Below are positions 29,895 through 38,913 of a stretch of DNA of 39,568 bases, one piece after another. The notes beneath the pieces were generated by a model, which saw nothing but the letters and a program-made list of their open reading frames with translations, searched no databases and was not told the origin of the DNA. Origin of the DNA: Cyanobium sp. NAT70 (GTDB taxonomy: Bacteria > Cyanobacteriota > Cyanobacteriia > PCC-6307 > Cyanobiaceae); NCBI GenBank assembly GCA_002701375.1, contig NZVB01000022.1, forward strand, positions 1 through 39,568. The letters run 5' to 3'. Position 1 is the stretch's first letter. The number at the start of each line of letters is the position of its first letter. The position numbers and the translations under genes were made by a program.

Positions 29895-30824
29895 ATGGGC
29901 ACCACCCGTCTCGTCAGTCGTCGTCGCCAAGATCAGGGCTTGAAGTGGGCCCGCATTGCCATGGCAGTGCTCGCCACTGTTGGTGTGATCGACACCGGCT
30001 CGATCACCCTGAAGCGCTGGGGATTGCTTGGCAATCTCACCTGTCCGATGGGGGCTGATGGTTGCGACAAGGTGCTGAATAGTGCCTGGGGGACTCTGCC
30101 AGGACTGGATCTTCCCCTGTCGCTGATCGGTGTGCTGGCCTACGGCGCTGTGCTGCTGATGGCTGTGCTGCCGTTGCTGCCTGGGCTGCAGGAGAACAAG
30201 GCGGATCTTTCACGTCGCACCTGGTGGGGACTGTTTTCTGTCTCCCTGGCCATGGCTGTGTTCAGCCTGGTCTTGGTGGGCTTAATGGTGTTCAAGATTG
30301 AGGCCTTTTGTTTTTTCTGCGTTCTTTCGGCAGTGTTGTCGCTGGCCCTGTTCGTCCTGTCGATCGTTGGTGGAGGTTGGGATGACCCTGGCCTTCTCGT
30401 GTTCAGAGGCATTCTCCTCGCTCTTGCTGTGTTGTTAGGAGGTTTGATCTGGGCTTCTGTGGTGGATCCAAATCGGCAGCAAGCTTCAATCGGTCCAGGT
30501 GCGCCGGAGCCGGTTATCACCGTGAGCTCGCCGGCCAAAGTTGCGCTCGCTGAGCATCTCACCAATAGTGGGGCTGTGATTTACACCGCTTATTGGTGCA
30601 GCCATTGCACGGATCAAAAGAAGATGTTCGGCAAGGAGGCCAGTCAAAAGCTCAAAATTGTCGAATGTGCTCCGGATGGAAGAAACAGCGAGACATCCCT
30701 TTGTCAACGCAAGGGGATTGAGGGGTTCCCGAGCTGGGAGATCAATGGAAAACTGGATTCAGGCGTGAAGCCTCTCGATCGATTGGCGGAACTCAGTGGA
30801 TATAAGGGCCCTACTGACTTCTGA
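29895..30824 (+). CDS. VKOR - thioredoxin-like fusion (disulfide-bond-forming membrane protein)
   Basis: ARIAMAVLATVGVIDTGSITLKRWG, CPMGADGCDKVLNSAWG, FCFFC active site, C-terminal YWCSHCTDQKKMFG thioredoxin-like CxxC. Confidence 0.9.
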   Translation: MGTTRLVSRRRQDQGLKWARIAMAVLATVGVIDTGSITLKRWGLLGNLTCPMGADGCDKVLNSAWGTLPGLDLPLSLIGVLAYGAVLLMAVLPLLPGLQENKADLSRRTWWGLFSVSLAMAVFSLVLVGLMVFKIEAFCFFCVLSAVLSLALFVLSIVGGGWDDPGLLVFRGILLALAVLLGGLIWASVVDPNRQQASIGPGAPEPVITVSSPAKVALAEHLTNSGAVIYTAYWCSHCTDQKKMFGKEASQKLKIVECAPDGRNSETSLCQRKGIEGFPSWEINGKLDSGVKPLDRLAELSGYKGPTDF

Positions 30825-30825
30825 C

Positions 30826-32487
30826 TCAGCTTCTAATAGCACGCGTTCTGATCCCGTCATGGCGGCATTGCCGGGTGTGACATTGCCATTGCTGCAGTGG
30901 AGCTGGAGCGTCGGTGCGGAAGTGACCGCCGCGGCTCTCGCGACGAAACAGACAGGCCTCAAGCATCAGCTGGCTCGTGAGCAAGCGATGACGGAAGTCC
31001 AGTAGGAGGTTTAAATCTCTGCGCGATCCGTCGTCCAGCGTCAGCGCCTCTTGGGGGTTAAGGCTGGTTTGGCGCAAGAGAAGTGGCTGAGCCTCCAGCC
31101 AGCCATTTTCTAGTCGCAAATGGTCGAGGGCATGCGTCATGCCACGCATGGATCGGTCCACTCCAGCCTCTCTCCAGCAGAGCTGCCGTAGCGCGTCGAT
31201 GCGTTTCATCAGTCCGGTGCTGCTTTCCCCATGGCTGAGTGGGAGGAGGCAGGGATGCTCCGTTGCGGAGTGAAAGCCTTTTTGTTGAGGTGCGAGTTGG
31301 ATGTCTCCCATCCGGTTCGCGAACACCAGGCATTCCATGAGCGAGTTACTGGCCAGACGATTGGCGCCATGGAGCCCTGTGCAGGCCACTTCTCCAACGG
31401 CGTACAGACCCGGAAGGCTTGTGGCAGCCTCAAGATCCGTAGCGACACCACCCATCCAGTAGTGCGCCGCGGGCGCGACGGGAATGGGGCGTTCCAAGGG
31501 GTTGAGGCCGAATTCCCCGCATCGATCCAAGATGGTTGGAAAACGGTTGACAGCACGGTCCCTAGGGATGGGTGAAAAGTCGAGCCACATCTGTCCAACT
31601 CCTTGACGCTGCATGGTGTGAACAAGCGCTCGACTGACTTGATCTCTGGGTGCGAGATCCTTTAGCGGGAGATGGTTGACGGGGCTATCGCCAGTTGCAT
31701 CCACCAGCACACCGCCTTCGCCTCGCACTGCTTCGGAGATCAGAAAACAAGGGGCACCTTCAATGCGCAGAGCCGTTGGATGAAATTGCACGAATTCCAG
31801 ATCTTCCACGGCTGCTCCGGCTTGCCAGGCAAGGGCCACGCCCTCACCACAGGCTTGGGCTGGATTGGTGGTGTTGGCGAATAGGTGGCCTCCCCCTCCG
31901 CTGGCCAGCACGACCGCACGGGCCCTGATCCAGTGCAGTTTTGGCCCATCTAGAACCTGAACACCGCAGCAACGGTTGTGCTCCACCCAGAGTTTGGTGA
32001 CGCGTACCCCACGTCGATGAAGCAGACCATGCCGTTCTTCGACCCGATCTTGAAGGACTTCCACCAAGGCTCGGCCGGTTCTGTCCTGCACATGCAGCAC
32101 CCTGTGATGGCTGTGCGCGGCTTCCAGGGTGGTGGCCAGGTTGGTTCCATCTCGATCGAACGCCATCCCCAATCGCAGCAGCCGATCGACGAGATGGGGG
32201 GCTTGCTCAACCAATAACCGAACGGCATCGCCATCGCACAGCCCAGCTCCAGCACGGAGGGTGTCTTCAGCATGGCTGCCGGCACTGTCTTCAGGCCTCG
32301 TGACAGCTGCAATCCCTCCTTGTGCCCATCGGCTGGAGGACCGACGGCCTGTGTTGCGGTTGAGCAGCAGCACGCTCAGCTCTTTCGGTAACTCCAGGCA
32401 ACTCATCAGACCAGCTGCACCCGCACCGATGACGACAACGTCCCAGGTGCTTGAAGGGATCGGGTCTTGAGAGCGGAGTTGATCCAT
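30826..32487 (-). CDS. nadB: L-aspartate oxidase
   Basis: WDVVVIGAGAAGLMSCLEL, RRSSSRWAQGGIAAVT, EFVQFHPTALRIEGAPCFLISEAVRGEGG, YAVGEVACTGLHGANRLASNSLMECLVF. Confidence 0.94.
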   Translation of the reverse strand: MDQLRSQDPIPSSTWDVVVIGAGAAGLMSCLELPKELSVLLLNRNTGRRSSSRWAQGGIAAVTRPEDSAGSHAEDTLRAGAGLCDGDAVRLLVEQAPHLVDRLLRLGMAFDRDGTNLATTLEAAHSHHRVLHVQDRTGRALVEVLQDRVEERHGLLHRRGVRVTKLWVEHNRCCGVQVLDGPKLHWIRARAVVLASGGGGHLFANTTNPAQACGEGVALAWQAGAAVEDLEFVQFHPTALRIEGAPCFLISEAVRGEGGVLVDATGDSPVNHLPLKDLAPRDQVSRALVHTMQRQGVGQMWLDFSPIPRDRAVNRFPTILDRCGEFGLNPLERPIPVAPAAHYWMGGVATDLEAATSLPGLYAVGEVACTGLHGANRLASNSLMECLVFANRMGDIQLAPQQKGFHSATEHPCLLPLSHGESSTGLMKRIDALRQLCWREAGVDRSMRGMTHALDHLRLENGWLEAQPLLLRQTSLNPQEALTLDDGSRRDLNLLLDFRHRLLTSQLMLEACLFRRESRGGHFRTDAPAPLQQWQCHTRQCRHDGIRTRAIRS

Positions 32488-32495
32488 CTGGAGTC

Positions 32496-32523
32496 AAAAA
32501 AAACCGCCGGAATCCCGACGGCT
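32496..32523 (-). terminator. Strong intrinsic terminator between psbU and nadB
   Basis: Minus strand CCGTCGG-GATT-CCGGCGG (7-bp stem, one U-G) followed by TTTTTTTT. Confidence 0.88.
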
Positions 32524-32527
32524 TCAC

Positions 32528-32637
32528 GTCAACAAATTTGGATTTTGTTGACAAAAAATTTGATCAGGACAAGCACATGACATGCATCGTCCTGTTTGAA
32601 TGCCGAGTTGATTCGTCCGTGGTTGCAACGAATCAAC
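32528..32637 (-). other. Three stem-loops in the psbU-nadB spacer, upstream of the terminator
   Basis: Perfect arms: 32607-32616/32628-32637 (GTTGATTCGT/ACGAATCAAC), 32565-32570/32589-32594 (CAGGAC/GTCCTG), 32528-32536/32544-32552 (GTCAACAAA/TTTGTTGAC). Confidence 0.75.
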
Positions 32638-32642
32638 GTTGA

Positions 32643-33050
32643 TCAGCGGTACTGACCGTCGTTGATTCGATCATCGCCTTCATTCAGTGCGATGGAAGGT
32701 GGTGTCACGGTGAAATTGTCGCGGTACTTGGCGAACAATTCCTTCTGTCGCTCGCTTAGGTCGAGGTCGAGAACCTCGTCCACAGAGGTGTAAGGACCAC
32801 CCAAGACGATTTTGCCGGCCATGGTCGGATACATGCCGGGGAATTGTTGGAAACGGCGAACGGAGGAATTGTTTAAATCCACCTTGCCTTCGCGTTCGGC
32901 AATTTTGTCGTCCGCAACGTTTCGGATCTCACTGCCGGAGTACTTACTGACCAGATCTTCGTCTGCGTGAACAGTGGCAGGGACGGCAAAACCTGCAATC
33001 AGGCCTGCCATGAGTACAAAACCTGTCAGCCAGCTCAGAAGCCGCTTCAT
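32643..33050 (-). CDS. psbU: Photosystem II extrinsic 12 kDa protein PsbU
   Basis: Signal peptide, then KVDLNNSSVRRFQQFPGMYPTMAGKIVLGGPYTSVDEVLDLDLSERQKELFAKYRDNFTVTPPSIALNEGDDRINDGQYR. Confidence 0.96.
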   Translation of the reverse strand: MKRLLSWLTGFVLMAGLIAGFAVPATVHADEDLVSKYSGSEIRNVADDKIAEREGKVDLNNSSVRRFQQFPGMYPTMAGKIVLGGPYTSVDEVLDLDLSERQKELFAKYRDNFTVTPPSIALNEGDDRINDGQYR

Positions 33051-33166
33051 CTCAACTCTCCGTCGGGGATCGGATCGGGTCGTCCGGCGAGGCCGGTCTG
33101 GGAAGACTACAAGTCGAATTCCCGCGAATTGCTCTCTGTCTCGAGAGCTTTTGCAGATCGTTTCAC

Positions 33167-33880
33167 TCAGATCAGTCCGCTCATTCCTGGTTGAAGTAGG
33201 GCAGCCAGCAAAAACAAGCCATCAACCCAAAGCGTTGTGGTGAGCACTGCGGCGGCCATGCTCATGCATTCCCCATTTGTCCCAGCCTTTCTGGCGCGTG
33301 ATTTCAACTGGTTGGCGGTGACAAGAATCAGGCTGGTAGCGAGGCCCAGCAGCGCGAACACCGGAGGCTGAAGCACCTGCTCTGCAGCACTGCGGAGCAG
33401 CAGAGAGGATTCTCCGATTGGAGCATTCACAACCAGAGGCCAAAACGGCATGACACCGCTGATCAGCATCATTAAATCTGTACAAGCAGTGCCGAGTAAG
33501 GAGGCCAGGTAGAACCCAGCAGCGAGGTGCCAGCGTGTCCGAAGGCCAGCTAGGCCGAGTGGAAGTGCGAACGCCTCGATCGGGAGATGGATGGCTGGAT
33601 GCGCTCGCAACCATCCCCAAAACAGACATCCAGCCAGCCAGCTGCCACTGAATCCAACCAATAGGGAACCAAGTTCTGCGCGGCGGCCTGTTCCCCCAAG
33701 GTGGAGGATCAGTCCCAAGCTCAGGAAGACCGAGGTGAACAGCACCGCTGAGAAGGGATGCAGCCTGACCCAGGGTGCCTGCACAAAGACCGGCAGGACC
33801 ACCATCACCGACGCGAATTGATTCAACGCCGAAGAAGATGAACGTTCCGGGGCAGCGGTCTGCCAGGTGCCTCCGATCAA
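33167..33880 (-). CDS. DUF3120-family membrane protein
   Basis: Polytopic; VMVVLPVFVQAPWVRLHPFSAVLFT..., WLAGCLFWGWLRAHPAIHLPIEAFALPLG. Confidence 0.75.
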   Translation of the reverse strand: MIGGTWQTAAPERSSSSALNQFASVMVVLPVFVQAPWVRLHPFSAVLFTSVFLSLGLILHLGGTGRRAELGSLLVGFSGSWLAGCLFWGWLRAHPAIHLPIEAFALPLGLAGLRTRWHLAAGFYLASLLGTACTDLMMLISGVMPFWPLVVNAPIGESSLLLRSAAEQVLQPPVFALLGLATSLILVTANQLKSRARKAGTNGECMSMAAAVLTTTLWVDGLFLLAALLQPGMSGLI

Positions 33881-33978
33881 CGTTCGTCCCCGCTCACTGT
33901 GAAGAAATTCACGGAACCATAGAAGACATTTCCAATTGACGCGTTGGGAATAACGTCGCTGGGCCCTGTGCGCAGACG

Positions 33979-34842
33979 ATGTCCGATCCAGCTGTTCCTC
34001 TGGGTTTACTTGAGAACTGCTGGCGTGATCTGGTCTTGGGTGTCATTCAGGGACTGACCGAGTTCTTGCCGATCAGCAGCACGGCTCACCTCAAGGCGGT
34101 TCCGGTGATGTTGGGCTGGGGTGATCCGGGCGTTTCAGTGACCGCGACGATTCAGCTGGGAAGCATCGTTGCGGTAATCGCCTACTTCCGCTCTGATTTG
34201 GTTCAAGTTCTAAAGGGATTTTCGAAAGCGTTACGGCATGGACAGTGGCGTGAACCGGAGGCTCGCCTCGGCATTGCGATGGCCTTGGGGACTGTGCCCA
34301 TCCTTGTGATCGGTCTTGCGATCAAGCTGTTTTGGGATGAAGGGTATGAAAATTCCCCTCTTCGCAGTCTTCCTTCAATCGCCATTGTTTCCATTGTTAT
34401 GGCCTTGCTGCTGGCCTTGGCAGAACAGATTGGCCCCCGGCTCAAGCGGTTAAGTGCCGTGTCTGCTCGAGATGGCCTGGTGGTTGGTCTGGCTCAGGTT
34501 CTGGCTTTGATCCCAGGAGTGTCCCGTTCTGGCAGCACTCTGACCGCCGCTTTGTTGGATGGTTGGCAGCGCTCGGATGCTGCACGCTTTTCGTTTCTGC
34601 TCGGCATCCCGGCGATCAGCATCGCTGGTGTTGTGGAGTTGAAGGATGCCTTTGCGGCGAGTTCCGAGGCCGGTCCTTTGCCGCTGCTCGTCGGCATCCT
34701 GTCTGCGGCGGTGGTCTCCTGGTTGGCGATCGACTGGTTGTTGAAGTTCCTTCAGCGTCACAGCACGTGGATTTTCGTGGGCTATCGCCTGGTGTTTGGG
34801 GTTTTTTTACTGGTTTGGTGGTTCACTCGCGGCGCAAACTAA
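33979..34842 (+). CDS. uppP: Undecaprenyl-diphosphatase (BacA/UppP)
   Basis: VLGVIQGLTEFLPISSTAHL, LIPGVSRSGSTLTAALLDGWQRSDAARFSFLLGIPAI. Confidence 0.94.
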   Translation: MSDPAVPLGLLENCWRDLVLGVIQGLTEFLPISSTAHLKAVPVMLGWGDPGVSVTATIQLGSIVAVIAYFRSDLVQVLKGFSKALRHGQWREPEARLGIAMALGTVPILVIGLAIKLFWDEGYENSPLRSLPSIAIVSIVMALLLALAEQIGPRLKRLSAVSARDGLVVGLAQVLALIPGVSRSGSTLTAALLDGWQRSDAARFSFLLGIPAISIAGVVELKDAFAASSEAGPLPLLVGILSAAVVSWLAIDWLLKFLQRHSTWIFVGYRLVFGVFLLVWWFTRGAN

Positions 34843-34861
34843 AAGGAGTGTCGTCAGGCCC

Positions 34862-36259
34862 TTGTGGAATGAGCCTTCCGCCGGTGTCGCCGTTTCGGCA
34901 CTGGATCCAGACCGTGTGTCCCGTCAGCCACAGCCAGCGGTGGTTGATTCTGTGGAACCTGGATCGATTGGCGAAGAGCTGGGTTTTGAGCCCGGTGATC
35001 AGTTGCTGAGCATTAATGGGATCCGACCTCGCGATTTGATCGATTACCGCTACCTCTGCGTCGAGGAGGAGTTGCATCTTGAGGTGTGTGATTCAGCAGG
35101 TGTTTTGCATCAGGTGGATCTGGAAAAAGACGCGGATGACGGACTCGGGCTGGCCTTTACGGAAGCCCTCTTCGATGGCTTGCGGCAGTGCAACAACCGC
35201 TGTCCGTTCTGTTTTATCGATCAACAGCCGTCCGGTCATCGCAACAGTCTTTACCTCAAAGATGATGACTATCGACTGAGCTTTCTCTACGGCTCCTATC
35301 TCACACTGACCAATCTGACGGAGATGGATTGGCAGCGCATCGACGAGCAGCGCCTCTCACCGCTGTACGTTTCGGTACACGCCACAGATCCTGACCTCCG
35401 CGTCCGGCTTCTGGACAATCCCAGGGCCGGATTGCTTTTGGAGCATTTGGCCTGGTTTGAGACGCGAGATTTACAGGTTCATGCCCAGGTGGTGGTTTGC
35501 CCTGGACTCAATGATGGTGTTGCGCTGGAAAACACCTTGCGTGATTTATCTCGCTTCGCGGGAGGCGACTGGCCTGCTGTGTTGTCAGCAGCGGTTGTTC
35601 CAGTCGGACTCACCCGTTTCCGGCCAACTGATGATGGATTGATTCCTGTGGATGCCAGATGTGCAGGACAGGTCATTGCGCAAGTGGAAACCTTGCAAGA
35701 CCAATTTCAGGCTGATCTGGGGACACGATTTGCTTGGCTATCTGATGAGTGGTACTTGATCGCAGGCAAACCCTTACCCGTGCGGAGGGTGTATGAGGAT
35801 CTTCCCCAGCAGGAAAATGGGGTGGGCACGATTCGTGCCTTTCTCGAGAGTCTGGATCTCGCCACGGTTGATTTGCCATCACAGATCGAACAGCCTCGTT
35901 GCTGTAGTTGGGTGGTGGGCAAGATCGTTGCTTCTGCGTTGCAACCGGTGGTGGATCGATTGAATCGTGTGGATGGTCTTCGGCTTGTGTTGCATGGGCT
36001 CCCTAGTCCGTATTGGGGGCAAGAGCAGGTTGTGACTGGCTTGTTGACGGGCCAGGACCTGTTGGACGGGCTGGTTGGCTCTGATCTTGGCGATGAGCTG
36101 CTGCTTCCGTCGGTGATGCTGCGTCAGGGGGAACCGGTGTTTTTGGATGACATGACGCTGGAGTCCTTGCGCAAACGATTGCCAGTCCCGATCAAGGTTG
36201 TGCATGGGGCGGCTGACATCGTGGCCTCCGTGCTGAATCCGGTAGGAAAAAGTCCCTAA
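34862..36259 (+). CDS. DUF512/TIGR03279-like radical SAM protein with N-terminal PDZ-like domain
   Basis: SIGEELGFEPGDQLLSINGIRPRDLIDYRYL, DGLRQCNNRCPFCFIDQQP (CxxxCxxC), GSYLTLTNLTEMDWQRI. Likely TTG start at 34862 after AAAGGAG. Confidence 0.87.
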   Translation: MWNEPSAGVAVSALDPDRVSRQPQPAVVDSVEPGSIGEELGFEPGDQLLSINGIRPRDLIDYRYLCVEEELHLEVCDSAGVLHQVDLEKDADDGLGLAFTEALFDGLRQCNNRCPFCFIDQQPSGHRNSLYLKDDDYRLSFLYGSYLTLTNLTEMDWQRIDEQRLSPLYVSVHATDPDLRVRLLDNPRAGLLLEHLAWFETRDLQVHAQVVVCPGLNDGVALENTLRDLSRFAGGDWPAVLSAAVVPVGLTRFRPTDDGLIPVDARCAGQVIAQVETLQDQFQADLGTRFAWLSDEWYLIAGKPLPVRRVYEDLPQQENGVGTIRAFLESLDLATVDLPSQIEQPRCCSWVVGKIVASALQPVVDRLNRVDGLRLVLHGLPSPYWGQEQVVTGLLTGQDLLDGLVGSDLGDELLLPSVMLRQGEPVFLDDMTLESLRKRLPVPIKVVHGAADIVASVLNPVGKSP

Positions 36260-36283
36260 GCTCCTGCCAGATTTTGTCTTGCC

Positions 36284-38053
36284 GTGCGCCGCATCACCGC
36301 AGGTTTCTTTTCCGTTGCGGGTGTTCTGGCAGTTGCTGGGCAACCTGTCCTCGCTCAGGCGACAGATGTTGAGCAACCTGGAGTCGAGGCATCGGCGTCG
36401 TTAACCGATCAGACCAGTCTTCCAGATGCAATTGAGCTGAAGGGGCCCCGTCCCAAGGCCGATCCATCCGCTTTGCCACCCGCGGCAACGTCGCTACCTG
36501 AGAGTTCAGAGGATCTAGCCGCTCCACCCAGCTTGGCGTTGCCTGATCAGCCCAAGCAGGTTCGAATTCGTGAGTTGCGTCCGCTCAGCTTGGAGCAGGC
36601 TCTGCAGATCGCTGAAGTGAATAGCCCAGCTTTGAAGGCTGCAGCAAGTCAGGTCGATCAAGCCAAGTCTGCTTTAAGGGCGCGCATTGCTCTTTGGTAC
36701 CCCACTGTTGATTTCTCTGCGAATAACTTCCCTCAATATTTTAAAAGTTACAGCTATCGAAATCCAAATTTTGTGCCTGCTGCCGGGCAGACACTAGATG
36801 ATGATGGTAATCCCGTTGAAATTCCAGGTCAGAATGAATTTTACACACGCCAAAAAAGACTTAATGTTGGCGTTAATGTCCGATGGAATATTATCGATCC
36901 AAAGCGTGTTCCTGAGATAGCTCAAGCCAGGGATTTGTATGAAAGTGCTCGCGATGCTTATCTGATTGCTTTAAGAGATCTGCGTCTTAACTCTTCGACA
37001 AGTTATTTCGATTTGCAGGCGTCTGATGAAAGTGTCAGGGTTGGCCAAGCTTCTGTTCGAGCATCCCTGCTCAATCTCAAAGATGCTCGTGCCCGTTACA
37101 ACGCTGGAGTGAATACAAAGCTAGATGTTCTTGAGGCGGAAACACAATTAGCCGAGGATCGCAAGATTTTGACGGACGCCCTTGTCGGTCAAGACATCGC
37201 GAGACGACGTATTGCTCAAATTCTCGATTTGCCTCAAGACATCACTCCAACCGCGGCAACCCCCTCAAGGCCACTCGGCTTATGGGAACCATCTCTTCAA
37301 GAAAGTATTATTGCAGCATACAATTATAGAGAAGAGCTTGATCAGTTAATTCTTGAGATCTCAGTCAATAACAGCCGCGCCAACTCTTCTTTGGCTGCGA
37401 TTCAGCCGGTGCTTGGGTTTTTAAATAGTTGGTCGGCATCTCGTACTAATGGTCAAAGTAATCGAGATTCTTGGAGCGCTATTAATATGTCTGATTATAC
37501 GTGGGGTTTTAATAATGCAACTTCTTTGCAGTTGACTTGGAGCTTGTATGATGGTGGCAGGGCACAAGCTCAATACAGGCAATCCAAGCAAGCTGCTGAA
37601 GAAAGTGCTTACAAATTTGCGAATCAGCGTGATCAGATTCGTCTTGAGGTTGAGCAAAGCTTCTATAACCTTAGAGGTGCTATTCAAAACATCAAAACAA
37701 CGTCAAGTCGTGTGATTACTTCGCGTGAATCGTATCGTCTTTCTGTTCTTCGGGTTCAGGCGGGTGTGAGTACTCAGCGGTTCGTGATTGATAACCAGCA
37801 AGATTTGACTCGTGCTGAGTTGCAATACACCCAGGCAATCAGGGATTACAACACTAGCCTTGCGCGCTTGCAGCGGTACACCGGTTTAGACGCGTTGATC
37901 GCTTGTTCAACACCTGATTTGCCTGCTACAAAGCCTGAAGGTGAAGAGGTCTTTATCCCAATCGAACCCACTCCTCTTGAATCTGCTTGTCCTGCCTTTG
38001 CGACTGCAGCAGCAGATCAACCGCAAGACGATCCCGTTAGGCCTCTCTGGTGA
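36284..38053 (+). CDS. TolC-family outer membrane efflux protein
   Basis: Signal peptide, two OEP repeats (LSLEQALQIAEVNSPALKAAASQVDQAKSALRAR; YNAGVNTKLDVLEAETQLAEDRK), long coiled helices. Confidence 0.9.
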   Translation: MRRITAGFFSVAGVLAVAGQPVLAQATDVEQPGVEASASLTDQTSLPDAIELKGPRPKADPSALPPAATSLPESSEDLAAPPSLALPDQPKQVRIRELRPLSLEQALQIAEVNSPALKAAASQVDQAKSALRARIALWYPTVDFSANNFPQYFKSYSYRNPNFVPAAGQTLDDDGNPVEIPGQNEFYTRQKRLNVGVNVRWNIIDPKRVPEIAQARDLYESARDAYLIALRDLRLNSSTSYFDLQASDESVRVGQASVRASLLNLKDARARYNAGVNTKLDVLEAETQLAEDRKILTDALVGQDIARRRIAQILDLPQDITPTAATPSRPLGLWEPSLQESIIAAYNYREELDQLILEISVNNSRANSSLAAIQPVLGFLNSWSASRTNGQSNRDSWSAINMSDYTWGFNNATSLQLTWSLYDGGRAQAQYRQSKQAAEESAYKFANQRDQIRLEVEQSFYNLRGAIQNIKTTSSRVITSRESYRLSVLRVQAGVSTQRFVIDNQQDLTRAELQYTQAIRDYNTSLARLQRYTGLDALIACSTPDLPATKPEGEEVFIPIEPTPLESACPAFATAAADQPQDDPVRPLW

Positions 38054-38850
38054 CCAATCTGCTCAGACCGGATCAGCTGAGCTCTCTTGATGGATTACTG
38101 GATCGCGTTGCTGATCGCCAGCGTTTGGATTTCGGCCACATCGTTTCGGATGTGAAACCTGATGGAACCTTAATTACTGCCTGTGATCGTTGGAGCGATT
38201 CGGCTCTCGTCGAGGGGTTGTCTGAGATCGCGCCGGGTGAAGGAGTTTTGAGTGAGGAAGGGTCGCAGAACATGCCTGACTCAAATGCATGCTGGATTGT
38301 TGATCCACTGGATGGAACCACGAATTTCGCTGCAGGTATTCCTTATTGGGCGATTTCCGTGGCTCGTTTTGTGGATGGGCGGCCTGTCCAAGCTTTTTTG
38401 GATGTGCCTGCGCTTCGCCAGCGCATCGTCGCTATTCGTGGGCAAGGAGCCTGGCGCAATGGCAAAAAGCTCACGGAGAAGAGCCGTTCTGCAGTGACCA
38501 GTTCCTGTGTCTCCTTATGTAGCCGTTCCATCCGTGTGCTTCAGAGGCGGCATCAGCAATCCTTTCCAGGAAAGATTCGTTTGCTCGGGGTTGCCAGTCT
38601 CAATTTGGTCAGTGTTGCGATGGGACAGACCGTGGCGGCTCTGGAGGCGACGCCGAAAATCTGGGATCTTGCGGCAGCTTGGCTGGTGCTTGAAGAGCTT
38701 GGTTGTCCTGTGTGTTGGTTAAAGACAGATCCATCGTCTGTGCGTCCTGGTGAGGATTTGGCGGAGGTCGGTTTCCCCGTGCTGACGGCAGGGTCCGCGG
38801 CGGAGCTTGAGCATCTACTCCCTTGGGGTAAATCCCTGTTGCAGCCTTAG
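38050..38850 (+). CDS. Inositol-monophosphatase family protein
   Basis: GEGVLSEEGS, WIVDPLDGTTNFAAGIPYWAISVA, KIWDLAAAWLVLEELGC metal-binding motifs. Confidence 0.92.
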   Translation: MTNLLRPDQLSSLDGLLDRVADRQRLDFGHIVSDVKPDGTLITACDRWSDSALVEGLSEIAPGEGVLSEEGSQNMPDSNACWIVDPLDGTTNFAAGIPYWAISVARFVDGRPVQAFLDVPALRQRIVAIRGQGAWRNGKKLTEKSRSAVTSSCVSLCSRSIRVLQRRHQQSFPGKIRLLGVASLNLVSVAMGQTVAALEATPKIWDLAAAWLVLEELGCPVCWLKTDPSSVRPGEDLAEVGFPVLTAGSAAELEHLLPWGKSLLQP

Positions 38851-38913
38851 GTTTGACTTCCTGAGGCGACCAGGAGATGGCGGAGTCGTTAGATCAGGTG
38901 CTATGTTGTTGGC

